A DNA stretch of 64,000 nucleotides, taken from Symbiodinium natans. Taxonomy: Eukaryota > Sar > Dinophyceae > Suessiales > Symbiodiniaceae. Shown in pieces: positions 21,495-33,000 of the stretch (position 1 is the first letter of the stretch; every line of letters starts with the position of its first letter). Where the stretch lies: the NCBI GenBank assembly GCA_905221605.1, contig CAJNDS010000102.1:989501-1053500 (forward strand), given 5' to 3'. Made by a program: the position numbers and the translations under genes. A model generated the notes under the pieces. That model was not told the origin of the DNA, made no database searches, and saw nothing but the letters and a program-made list of their open reading frames with translations.

Positions 21495-21529
21495 CTCCGA
21501 CAAGCTAGTCGAGAGAGTTTCTGGCTAGA
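21495..21529. repeat. Target-site duplication, right copy
   Basis: Identical to 17475-17509 over 35 bases and directly abuts the A run that ends the element. Confidence 0.85.
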
Positions 21530-23850
21530 TTGCACATGATCAGAACCCGGGCTTGGCAGCGGCTGCAGCAAATTAGGTTCCACAGTTCCACAGCATGACT
21601 TAAAAGGGCTGCGTGCCTGGCAGAGCGAGATTCACTGAAAGTTGTCATCCTAAAGTTCATTGCCTATGTCCTAGAAATCTGCAAACGGGTTTACTTCCAA
21701 CGTACGGATTTGGGAACAAGGCCGATCTGGATTGTCCCACCGTGTTTCTTGATCGTTTGGTCATCGAAAGCACTGGCAGCCACTGGCATTGACGCACTCT
21801 TCGCTGTATGCCATCTATGTGTTTGACAAGCGTGGAGGCCGAAATGCTCTCTTTCTCTCTCTCTCTCTCTCTCGCTCTCTCCCTCGCTCTCTCTCTCACT
21901 CTCTCTCACCATCACTCACTCGCACACACACACACAGACACTGACCTAAAGCTTCCTGCAGCAAGAACCAAAGCCAAAGCCGAGGCCGCAAAGCACGAAG
22001 AATGCTCACACCCACACCCACAGCTTGCTGCGTAGCAAAGCTCAATCAGGTCCAAGGCACTCGAAGTAACGCTTCACAACCCCCTGCCTGTACGTAAGCA
22101 CCACCAGCCCACTGACAAACCTTGAAAACACGCACAACTACCAGTGAACCCGTAGAGAAAAAGCCCTAACCCTTCAAATGTCAAAGGAGTTCCACAGTTC
22201 GCAGTTCGAGAGTACAATTCACCAAATCCAAAACCCGAAAGCACCAAAAGCCGCCAAGTTTCGATGTGTTCTCTTAGAACCTGCTTCTAAAGACTCAGAC
22301 AGGCACCGGAAGTGCTGCGTGTGGAGGTGACCTCTGCTGACAGGAGCGGGCCTCGGCAGCTTCGTTCACGGGTTGTGATTGGGGTTCGAGGTTTTTGCTG
22401 TTGGTTTGAAGAAGCAGGAAATGTATTCTTCAAACTGTAAAGGTCACGAGGTGCACAGTGCAGCACACCACTTAAGGTTTTCACATCGTGAGTTTCAAAG
22501 TGAAACCCCGGAACCAGTCCAGGAATGCCAACAGCACCTGTGGCTGTGCTTAGGTATGCAGTCTCGGTACATCCTGTGCAGAATCCCCGCCCACCTGTTG
22601 GTGAAAGCAGCATAGGCACTCTAGGCCCTGACATGCCCCCTTGCTGTTCTCAGGGCTATTCTTATCAGTTGCCATGATATACTTAGTCCCCACATCATCA
22701 CCCGGAGTGTAAACGCCTCGATGCCGCCTAAGTGCCGTGTGGGCTTCTTGGCACTTTGAAGGTCTAGTCTTTATCAGGCAAGATTAAGCCATCAAGAGGC
22801 CACTCCCACTGGATGGCCTTTGAGAACCCTGAGCTTTGCTTGCATGATAACGTGCAGAGCCTGAGCTCCCTTGCCTCAACCCTCAACCGACAGCCCCGAC
22901 TCAACGGTTCAGGTCTACTTCGCCCAATCTCGAGGACTCAAAGAGGGCTTTGCCCCAACACATGGGTTATCGATGTTTTCCGGTTCACACTTGGGGGAGA
23001 CTTGGGGCCTCCGCATGTGCGAGTTGCTGCGCAGAGCCGAACGGGGAGGTTCTTGTTTTGGTGTCCCACCTTGAGACCAAAACTCCGACATCAGACTGCT
23101 TACGCTTTTTGGAGCCATTCGAGAGCCTTTCGGATTCAGGACTCGGGTTTGAGTTGAGAAATGGGGCGAAGCAAACGCGACGTTCAGGTTTTGCTCCAAG
23201 CTGAAGGCGAGACAAGCGAGCAATCAGAACCCAGCGCACAGTGAATAGTCGCGATGCTGTGCTGCCTCTTCTTTGTTCTCTGTCTTGTTGGTTTCCTGGC
23301 CAAGAATACGGGAGCAGCAGTTGGGTCCAATCAATGCGCCCTGCATTGTAGTCTTATGGCAACTCAAGTCCATGAGGACTGCTATTATGGCAGCTGACTA
23401 TCTAATTGGTGGCGCGGCCTTTTCGGTTCTGGGATGGCAACACCTAAGTCCCAAGCCGGCCGAATAGTATAATAAGACAAGAATATATTCATATCATACT
23501 TTGAAATGTAGTAACTATAATAAGAAATAACAATAATGGAATGTCAAAATAGTCAGAACATAATAATAGAGCCCCGACATAGGAGCTCCTGGACTCACTT
23601 CACGCTGCACTGGAGGCTCCCTGCCAGAGAGTTTTGCAACAGCAGTTCCCATGGCTAAGGGCTGGGGCCTCGTGAAATCTTGTGCAACACAGATAGACGA
23701 AGTAATTGGTGGACTTTCCTATTGCACACAGAATCATAATTGCTACGGCATTTTGACTGCTCAGACTGCTAAGAGAGTGACACCGGAGGATGCCTAATCA
23801 CGTTGACGAACGAGTTTTTGCGCCACCACAGTAAGGAAGAAGAAAACAAG
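21530..23850. other. Non-coding region with a (CT)n/(CA)n tract
   Basis: A CT-rich microsatellite at about 21846-21907 runs into a CA tract (21921-21935). An AT-rich patch lies at 23460-23570. Open frames at 22813-23157 and 22915-23223 overlap on opposite strands and show no motif. No supported gene. Confidence 0.45.

Positions 23851-23851
<1 letters not shown>

Positions 23852-23892
<41 letters not shown>
23852..23892 (+). repeat. (AAC)n microsatellite
   Basis: Thirteen or so AAC trinucleotides, giving poly-asparagine on the plus strand and poly-cysteine or leucine on the minus strand. These are artefactual ORFs. Confidence 0.95.
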
Positions 23893-23894
<2 letters not shown>

Positions 23895-24025
23895 GAACAA
23901 GAAGAAAACAGAGTGCCCCCGTGCCAGAACAGCAAGCAAGCAAAGCAGCAGCAAACAAGAAACGTTCGTTTATCTCCCACAGTCTCCAACATTCAGCCGC
24001 TCAACCCCCATCCTTACAAACATAT

Positions 24026-24112
24026 GTTTATATATACATATGTATGTATATGTATATACACACATATATATATATATATTTATATATATATATGGTACCC
24101 CCCCATTGACCA
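24026..24112 (+). repeat. TA-rich microsatellite ending in a foldback-like terminal motif
   Basis: Alternating TA and TATG tracts are followed by GGTACCCCCCCATTGACCATG. The junction resembles the left end of the foldback block (TA tract, GGTCG, C run, AATGGACCA at 12325-12364). No hairpin body follows, so this may be a solo end or a decayed copy. Confidence 0.5.
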
Positions 24113-25860
24113 TGTTTTATTTGTTTGTTTCTCATTCACTTAATTATTATGAAATTATGTTGCATTACATTGTACTGTAGTATATGATCTTGTACTATAC
24201 ACAATCATAGCAAGCCCCGCTTCCAAAAGAGGCTTGGCTTCCGCACGTGTCGTACGACACAAAGCTGCACCTCGGCGGCTTTAAGTTGAGATGTTCAGTC
24301 TGTAGTATAATCCCTGAAAAAAGGACTGTTAGCATACGGGGGAACATCCCAAGCTTCAAGGGGCTGTCGGGAGTTTAGCATGTGGGGGCTCAGAGTTTGG
24401 TATCTTGGTTTTGGGGTATTTGAGGGCCTTTTTTGGCCCTTGGGCTTGGAAGAATGCCGGCCACACCCTCGACAGCTCCAAATGAAGCGCTTTATTCTGT
24501 ACTAAGGCCCGACACCCTGAACCAACAACCCCTAAATGAACTGCCTGTCCGTGCAATTCCGGTGATCCCGGAAAAGAAAATCCTTCTATTTATTCTTGAC
24601 CGAGAGCCTCAGTTGTGGACATGCATACGCACCAAGCTTCGAGCTTCAAAGCCTCAAGAACGTGCAAATTATAAAGCTTGAAGACGGCGACTCGAATCTT
24701 AGTTAATTGGGGCACATCTTTCAACTTTCTGCATTGGTGTGAAGGCCTTGTCCCTGCGGCGCAGCAGTCAGTTCACAAGGAGGCCAGCAAGTTTGCAGGC
24801 GGACTCCTAGTTGACGGTTTCTGTTGTCGAAAGGCTGCAGGCAAGTCATCCTTGCTGAAGGAGACTGTTAGATAACCTTGTTAGGACTCGTTTAGGCTCT
24901 TGGAGGGTCGGGTGTGCGCTGGGGATCGGCAGAAGCATGCAGATTGTGGATGCCTGCACAGAAACCATTCCACATGGCACATGCTTGTCTTTGCCACCTG
25001 TGGTTCCGGCCGGAGAACTTGAAGTGTTTCACAACTGCTGCTGCAGGTGGTCATAAAGCCTGCACGAATTCCACCCCTTACACCAAAACCGGAAAGCCTT
25101 AAACACCCTCAACTCCGACCAAGCCCCGGACCAGACGTCCACAGCATGGGCAGACCCCCAAGCGCAATATGCGTCTGAGGGCGTCTTGGGCTTGAGGGAA
25201 GATGCTGAATGTCCCCCCGAAGACAAAGAGGACACCTTCTCGACCTCAGCGATGTCCTAGCAAACGCACCTCGGCGGCTAATACAGAAACCGTGCGTCGC
25301 ATGTGTGGGGGTCCGCCTTGGATGGATCAAGTTGTAATTTGCAATCAAGATACGCATGCGCAATGATTGTTTTCAAGAGTCGCGTTGCATGTGTGACTCC
25401 ACCGGGTCGAATGGAGTGGACTGGGCTGGGCTTGTACAACATCAGCAACGTGCGAAACTTCAGAAAAATGTTTCGAGAAGAAGCCATACCGAAGTTTGGA
25501 AGGGAGGACTTGGCATGGCAGGAATAACTTTCTGCCATGCATTGATTCAGCCGACTGCTTTTCAGTTGACATCTGTTACATCCGGTCAGTGCAAAGTCCA
25601 AGGTTTCTATCCAACATAAGTATGTTGCCAGGTCCACGTCTAGGCCTAGGCCTTGCTAGGATGAGCGCTTGCATTTTAGACCTGGAGCCCCCGAAACCCA
25701 GTCGACCCGAAACTCGAAACCTTGAATCCTAGCAGCCCTGCGATGCCATGAGCTCATAAACTCACAGGGCTCCATCCGCCATAGAAAGTCTCGCAAAAGC
25801 ATTGCAAAGGCTTCGAGAACCCTGCAAAGCAGATAATGCTGTGAACATTCTGCAGGAAGC
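24113..25860. other. Non-coding region, one weak exon-like frame
   Basis: The frame at about 24715-24872 (HWCEGLVPAAQQSVHKEASK, then FAGGLLVDGFCCRKAAGK) is mildly protein-like but has no recognised family and no firm splice sites. The remaining frames are short and overlap. Confidence 0.25.
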
Positions 25861-25863
25861 ATA

Positions 25864-25965
25864 TGGGGGTTTACGATGATGAGGGACCCCTAAGAGCCCC
25901 AAATAGTAGGATCCCCTTATCATAAGGACCCCAAGAAGGTACCCCCAATACCGTAAACCGCCATC
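25864..25965. mobile_element. MITE-like element with imperfect terminal inverted repeats
   Basis: About 100 bp begins GGGGGTTTACG and ends CGTAAACCGCC. The two 21-base ends agree at about 16 positions when one is inverted. The interior holds a small perfect hairpin, CCTTAT-C-ATAAGG at 25915-25927, and several CCCC boxes. No coding capacity. The target duplication is at most an AT pair. Confidence 0.35.
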
Positions 25966-27340
25966 TCAAGCAAGGTGCCCATCTTTTGCCGGCAATCAGC
26001 GGGACTCATTCGGGCCTCCGAGCTTCCAGAAGCCATCCAAGCCTGGAGGCCTTCGACTGGTTAAGGATTTATTTCTGCGAACTTAATAGGCTGGGATGTG
26101 CAATGGTGGTGGTTGTGGTTGAGAATTCTAAGATCTGCGTTGAGATGCAGCAGAAGGTAGCCAAGACACCAATTGCTCCTCAATTGACCATGCATAGTGC
26201 ATGAGAGGTGCCGTCATGCAACCGCCATGCCCCGGCGATCGCGATAAAAGGAAGTGCTGGATAACTGCGAGCAATCTGCGCGTTTCGCAAGTTTGGGGAT
26301 CTGATTTCCGAAAAGCTGTTTGCATCAAAACCCCTTTTGGGTACCGCAGTGCTGAAGCCTGCACGGTCATGTCTTACTCAGCCACACCTTTCAAAGAAGA
26401 AGGGGCGAACCAAACCTTTCAAAAGAACCTCCGCCTCAACTGCCCCTCTGGTCCAGTGGTGTTTCCTTCTTCAGTTGTCCCCTCCTCCTGCATGATTGCA
26501 TCTAGACTACCCGACAAAGTCATCCGTCGACAGTATCCAAGCCCCAGTTAGCCCCGATTTTGCCATGTGCAGGGAGCGACCAGCAGGCCGCGCATTCTGC
26601 AGGGCGAGAATTTGGAGTGGGCGCTATGAATTTAGACTCACGGTTTTCAACCAGGACCGTAGTTTCGAGAGGCTTGCAGGTTGAACGGGTTCAGTCCGCG
26701 TCTGAAGTGTGTTGCAGACACTTTCTTCATTTTGGGGCAGTCCTACATCGATGCTTTGTGGTGTGGGCACTGAGGTTGCTAGTTCTGTGGGTCATCGCAA
26801 CGTAGGCCAGATCCCGTCTCCGTCGTTTAGGCGGTGACCATCCCACCGGTCTATACCTTTTGCTTAATGACATGTTCAGAAGCAGCCTTCAACGCTTGCT
26901 AACGCACTAGGCCTGCCTGCACCACCGACCCCAAAGTGCAAAAAAGGTGCTTCTCGCACGACGGCAGCCGCAGAGCGGCCGTTCATGTACATGCGGCTCG
27001 GACTTGTGCATGCGCATTTTCTGTACAGAAGGCTCTTGGGGTCATGAGGAATGAGGCATGACTGTGCTTCGGGTAGCTGTTTAGCCTTTTTGCTCCCGCA
27101 GCACTTTCAGGGAGAGTCGAAAAAGTCAGGTTTGTGGATTTTCCAGGTGTAGGCTTTAGGCTGCAAGAAAGTTCATGCTGGGACGACTGCGCTGGCGCTG
27201 GTTGGTACCCAATGACTGTGATATGCAGATTGGGAGGTCAGAAAGATAGTCATATTGCTATTTTGGGAGCCTCGCATCCAAATCCCAAACTTCTCACTCA
27301 ACTACCACTCCCCAAGCCTGCCCGAGTGCTCCAAGCACGT
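25966..27340. other. Non-coding region
   Basis: Short overlapping frames only; nothing recognisable. The frame at 26201-26551 has no conserved motif. Confidence 0.4.
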
Positions 27341-27400
27341 CACACTTCATCACACTTCATCACACTTCATCTCACTTCATCTCACTTCATCTCACTTCAT
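27341..27400 (+). repeat. 10-bp minisatellite, unit CACACTTCAT / CTCACTTCAT
   Basis: Six tandem 10-base units. The first three read CACACTTCAT and the last three CTCACTTCAT, so the array shows a block-like variant pattern. Confidence 0.95.
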
Positions 27401-28995
27401 CCAGGAGCCATGGGCATGACAACTAAATGGCTCCAAGAACGGATGTGGACCAAAAAGGAACGTGGGGCGAACTCGCAAAAGATGTCCGTGCACCTCTTTC
27501 CAACGAAAGCCCTGGACCCTTAAAGCGCTTATCACCAAGACCGCAACTCGAAAAGTTTCAAAATCCAGGCCATAACCTACTGCAGCCCGAAAGATCCCGA
27601 AAGCCAGGACACGATGCCCAAAACTCTTGCCCGGGTGATCTCAGCTCTGCCCTTGACTTTGCGCTGAATGTCTCCACATGCCAAGGTATTCCTCACCCCT
27701 TCACACCCGGTTGCGGCAATTTCCCCAGCTGAATGTGCACAAGGAGCGCTGCTGCAAAGGGGGGGGCGGGGGCAAGAGATCCTCCGAATAGCGCGCATCC
27801 CGCTGCCCAGCACCTTTCAAGTTTAGGCTTCTCGGGGTCAGGGCTGTGCAGTTTCAAGGCTTGGTGGCGAGGCCTCTGGCCGCAGATGCAGGAAGGGAGC
27901 AAGTGAAGAGACTTGTAGGTAATTCTAGCCGCCTCTCCAGTCGAAGATGGCTGGAGTGGTAGTATTTGCAGCCTCCCTTCTTTCGCCACTGTGTTGCAAG
28001 AAGACGATAAGAAGACCCTCAGCTGCCCCAAGACTTTCTCAGCCCTCGATGTGCCCCGTATCGAGATGAGGCTTGGAGCGTAGGGCACTTGAATTCTCAA
28101 GAAGGTTCAAGGAGTTATCGCTTGGTTTGGACGCTAAAGGTCTGGTTTTGAGGATCAAGGATTTGGAGTTCCCGAGCCCTTGAACCAAGCAACGCCTGCA
28201 GGAGTTCGAGACTCTTCAGGGTCTTCTTGGCGGGTGCACCACGCAGGTGACGCCGAAGCTGAAGCTTGAGGTTTTTCATCCATTTCTCACTCACTTGGAT
28301 CAGCTAGAATCAACGGGGGGGGGGGGGGGGGAGAGCTGGCATTGGGTTGCTACCTTCCTGGGCCTCTGGCTTCTTGGCTGAGTTTTGTCCTTTTGGGCTG
28401 CTCATCTTCTTTCGTCGGCGTCGCGTGTCTGAGTTTCCACGACTCACTCTGATCATATTTGTCACAGCCATCTTACCATCCTCATCCTGAGCTAGCATGG
28501 GACGGCCAACCCAGGGCCAAGCCCTCGAGTATGAAGCAAGAGCGGACTACCACACTGAAGGTACAGTTCCAGAGGTTGGGAAACCCGTGGTGGGCTTGTA
28601 AAAAAGCTTTGGGGATCCAGGAGCTCGGGGGCGTGATTGGGTGGGACTGCGGGGGGGGGGGGGGGGGGGCGAGAGGGATGCCTGGCAGAGAGGCAAGAGT
28701 TGCTAAGCCATGCAAAGCCCAACACACCCTTAGCGTTACTCACATGTCTGTGATCTCTGGTGCTGGGTAGGGAATTTGTTTGCCTTTTTCATGATTGCTC
28801 TGCACTGGTCAATCAGTCCCTCAAATTGCAAGTCCATGAGACCGTACAATTCCCCGAAACTTTCAGCAGTCGACAGGTTTTACTAGCAATCCAGTCCTGC
28901 GACGCTGTGGTCCAAGCCGGGATTGCGAGGTATTCTAAACATTCGAAACCTGAAGCTGTTTAGATATCTTACGTTCCGGTACATTCAGGTGGCGA
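27401..28995. other. Non-coding region with two G runs
   Basis: G runs lie at 28316-28331 and about 28650-28670. The AAGCCATGCAAAGCCCA word recurs near 28706. Open frames here are short and without motifs. Confidence 0.45.
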
Positions 28996-28996
28996 C

Positions 28997-29332
28997 CTAC
29001 ACAACCCTGGAGAATGCACTGCAGGCATGCCTTCTAGGTTGTTTGCATAGGTTTTGGGGATGTCCAGTGCAACGTTTGACATTTAGCAGGGGTGCGGCTT
29101 GGGATCCTGGATGTGCGGGTCTAGGTTGTGGGATCTCACAAGCATTCTCAAGCAATGCGGCTAGTTCTTTTGCCATTTCCTTCGCAAACTTGTGTCGTCG
29201 GATTGTCCCAATGCCCGCCTTGAGAACTTGGACAAGGACGTCGGATAGCCGGGGCTTGAGGAAGCTTATGCTTTCAGCATTCGAGGCCGCTGAACCTTTA
29301 CTTCTAAGTTCTACGAACAGGTATAGCTTCAT
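28997..29332 (-). CDS. Candidate minus-strand exon, unknown helical protein
   Basis: The first two thirds of this frame read ELRSKGSAASNAESISFLKP, then RLSDVLVQVLKAGIGTIRRH, then KFAKEMAKELAALLENACEI. That is a lysine/leucine/alanine-rich helical profile. The last third is proline-rich and probably not coding. No start codon or splice pair is convincing, and the family is not recognised. The plus strand is also open over this interval, which lowers confidence. Confidence 0.2.
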   Translation of the reverse strand: MKLYLFVELRSKGSAASNAESISFLKPRLSDVLVQVLKAGIGTIRRHKFAKEMAKELAALLENACEIPQPRPAHPGSQAAPLLNVKRCTGHPQNLCKQPRRHACSAFSRVV

Positions 29333-29339
29333 GACAATT

Positions 29340-29912
29340 CAGAACACATTAGTTAGTAAGTCCTATCTGTATAGCGGGGGTTTGGACCGAATACGCTCTC
29401 CACCTTGTCCAGATGCGGCCAGCGCCATCCGTGCTCCATCTAAGTTGCCATTCTATGCCGTATCTGCACCTCGGCGTAAGGCAGACGTTTGGCCTAAGCC
29501 CCTCAATCCCACAGGCTGTGGGCTCATGTGGGTTCGGAATTCTGTACACAAGATTCGGTGTGGTAGATTTCCGTATCCCGGGCCTCCCCTCCCCCCTCCC
29601 CCCCAAAAAGAAAAGGCTTAAGCGAAGCCGCTTAAGCTTTCGGAAGCACCCTGGTTTGGGTTTGGATTTGGGGTGATTTGGTGGCCTTAGGACTCTCTTG
29701 TGCTTCGCACGTTTTCAGAATATGCACATCTCCCAAAAGCCCTCGAATACTGTACAGCATGCAGTGTCCCGCAACCATAGGCTATGTCTACATCCCTTGG
29801 TATGTTAGCTCGCAACATCTGAGTGTTTGCCCTCCTGAGACGGCTTCCTGAAAGCAAGCACATTACACTTCAGTCGACAGCAAGTTATGTTAAATGGATC
29901 CCTTCTTCCCAG
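29340..29912. other. Non-coding region
   Basis: Contains a C-rich tract near 29582-29605 and no supported gene. Confidence 0.4.
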
Positions 29913-30018
29913 GCGAGGCAGCTCCGTGAGGCCTGGCGAAAGTCACAGTCAGGTTCGATGGTACGACACACTGTGGAGTCCATGAAAGCCTTTGCGGATC
30001 AGATGTCGTCTCCGAACC
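29913..30018 (+). CDS. Candidate exon, unknown protein
   Basis: A good acceptor (atcccttcttcccag) precedes ARQLREAWRKSQSGSMVRHT, then VESMKAFADQMSSP. The peptide is helical and basic, and codon use is plausible. The 3' boundary was set where the frame becomes cysteine-rich and unconvincing; a GT donor was not identified. No family is recognised. Confidence 0.3.
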
Positions 30019-33000
30019 GATGTTCTCTTTGGAGTTGCTTTAATCCCAGATCTTATCCCACGACTTTCGAACCTGAGTCGGACGGGGGTTCGATGTGTTG
30101 TTGTGAGCCTTGTAAATTAGCTGCTTGTGAGGCTCGACCCGTTGCAGACTTTTTGGGCTAGAGGAAGGGGGCAACTCTACCAGACCGCTCTGGTCGCTCC
30201 GAAATCCCACAACAAGTGTAAACGGCGCAGCAGAAGATTGGGCCTGAAGTTACACCTGAGCGACTCTAGGTAAACAGGTAAACCGTTGTCCGTCCCAACG
30301 GACACGATAAGCACGCAGATCATTGTCCATGCATCATGCTGGATGTCTGAACTTGCAAGGCAGTATCTTCTGCTCGAAGATGACAAGGGCTGTGGCCATC
30401 CACTGGATGTTGAGGTCTGGACACTGATTCTTGCCATTACTGCGAATTCTTGCGCTGCCGCCTATATAGCTTATGACCATTACTCGGGGAATTCAGGCCG
30501 GAGCCTTCTCAATTCTGCAAGCCTATACAACAGCAGGCGTCCACCTCCCCAAATGTACAACTGTACAATCGACCCACGTCCATACACCGTAGCAGTAGAC
30601 CGAGATACAAAACCTGGCATGCAGGGACTGCGGCACATGGGCGGATGGGAGGACAGCGTTTTGCGAGACTGAAGCTTGGCTTTAGGCGTTTTGTTGCAGG
30701 GTCTGCTGTGGGAATTCAAGGCTTCTCTTCACCGCTCAATGTATAATGGGAGTTCCTTGAAACTTCGTCTAGGACTTATCTCAGGTTTGGTTTCTCCCAG
30801 GCTCTCGGCCACATTGCAGAACACCTTGGAACACATACAGAACACTCGAAACGGACCGGAAGAGGAGTTTGTCTTAGAGCAGTCACAATGCTGGCAAGGA
30901 AACGGCGAAGCCGATTTGTCAGCCATCGCTGGGTCTCCCACTAGTCTCAACACCCCGAAATCCTCCGAAGATCCTCCTGAAACCCAACCACTGCGCCCCT
31001 GCACCATCCTGTGCCGCAAGCGCCTGGCAGAACTTGGGCCTGCTCGTGCTTTTGGCTTGCGACTCCGTCGCCAGGGGGCCCAGGTTTAAGGAGGATGGGC
31101 TTAGAATGGCTTAGAGACACGAAGCCGTTAGGCTTGGGAACGAGGTTTTTGGGAGCTTCAAGATTACGCTGTTCAGAGTCTTGAGGGTTCAGGACCTCAC
31201 AGGAGGTTTAGGGTGTCCATGTTCCATGTCGTCAAGTTCCTTGTTCAGGCTTTGCAAAGGCTCTTCCCACCTGGGTTTCATAGGCTAATTTGTGATTTTC
31301 CGGGTGGCCTTCTTGAAGCCTTGAAGCATTTGGGATGTTGAGTTGCGGCGAGCCCTCTCAAGTCATTTTGTGAGTTTAGCTTGCGGCGTGGGTGAGTTGC
31401 TGGTTGTTTTTTGTGGAAGGGTGCTTTTGCCCCGTGGTAGCCTCCGTTGAGGCCATTGCGAAGGAGCTCCCGTGCCGGTCAGTGTGCTGCGCCAACAAGG
31501 CTTCCGATGTCCGTACATGAGTCAAGTAGGTACATTCCCCTAACTCCCTTAAGAGCCAGCAACCCTAAACTCCACGCCCAAAACTGGAGTTTAAATGTGC
31601 AGGGGGTTCTTTTGGGGGGTATTTTGTTGTTTTCATGTTGGTTTGTCCGTCGACCAGCCGACCCCGTCAGTCAGTCGGTCCGTGCACCCATCGGTGAGTC
31701 AGTGGATGGTTTGTCCGCACTCCGCCCCCTCCGCCCCGCAACATCCCCGCTTCTCTTATCCGTCCAAAAGCTTGGCTGGAAGAACCTGATGCCATGGAAA
31801 GGAGCTGCTTCAATAAGCCAGTCATGCCAGTCATAATTACGAGCATCGTGTTTGCAAATGGGGGGAAGCGCCCTCCCACCCACAGCCTCCCCGCTTTTTT
31901 AATGCTTGAGACCGTCATTCGAGCATTGCAAACACTCGGCTTGGGGCGCTTTGGTACTCGCGCCTCAGATCCCGGCACTCCAAACCCAGGCACTCTCCAA
32001 ACCTTCGACCCGAAGTGGTTCTGTATGACGTTTTTGCACAGGTCAGCGACAGCGCAGTGCGCCCACTGCTCAGAGCGTGGGGAGGGAGGAGCTTCTGGGA
32101 TGGAGCTGTGGTTAGGTTCGTAGAACTTGGGGATTGACAATTCGGGAAGGTGTATGTTGATGACAGTTTTGAGAATTCAGTTTTTTTTGGAGCACATCAA
32201 CACTTCAGACTCCACTGGAGGCCGAGAAGCTGGGTGCACTCTTGGTGTGGCGGAACCGCTTTCCGAGCTGACTTGACTTCAGATGAAGACGTGCTGAAAA
32301 CTCATTCGGCAAACTGCAGAGGCGACTTTTGCCGATCCTTCTACTTGCACCTCTTCTCGGGCCAAGCTGCTTCCTGGCAGCCTGGCAGGGTCGCATGCTT
32401 TGTGAGAATGAGAACTTAAATATGCACGCCGGTACACACGGCGGGACGCACTCACCACCGCTCTTCACACGAGGACAGTCCTGGATTTTAACAGGACAGG
32501 GCTGCTGCACTGCTGCTGTACATGGTTTCGAGAGGAAGTTTATAACGGCGCGTTGCTGCGCCATGGCCCAAACGCCTGCGCCGCTAATCCGGCATCCTGT
32601 CATCCTAAGTGCCTGTCAAGACTCAGACAATATCAGGACGTTTCCCTAAGCCTTCTCGCTTACAGCATCGAAGTCTTGAGTACATGCCAAGCTCTGCTAT
32701 AGGGCTTTAAAGCTTCAAGCTTTGGGGTACCTTAGGGCTTGAAGTGCTTATTGTTCCTTTTCGCACCTGGCAGCTTTGGATCTTACCGTGCTTGGTGTCA
32801 TCACAAGCTTAAAACGGGCAGTTGCATCCTACTGGTAAGTCTGCTGAATCCTGGGATGCGATATGGCTTTGCCGATTCCCGTTCATCGAAAAAATGCTTA
32901 TCCCGGGGTCCCGACGTCCCGAAATGCAAAGACTATGACCATGAGCGCCGGCTCAGCATACTCTCAATTGTCAATGAAAGAAGGCGCCTGTCCCAATAAG

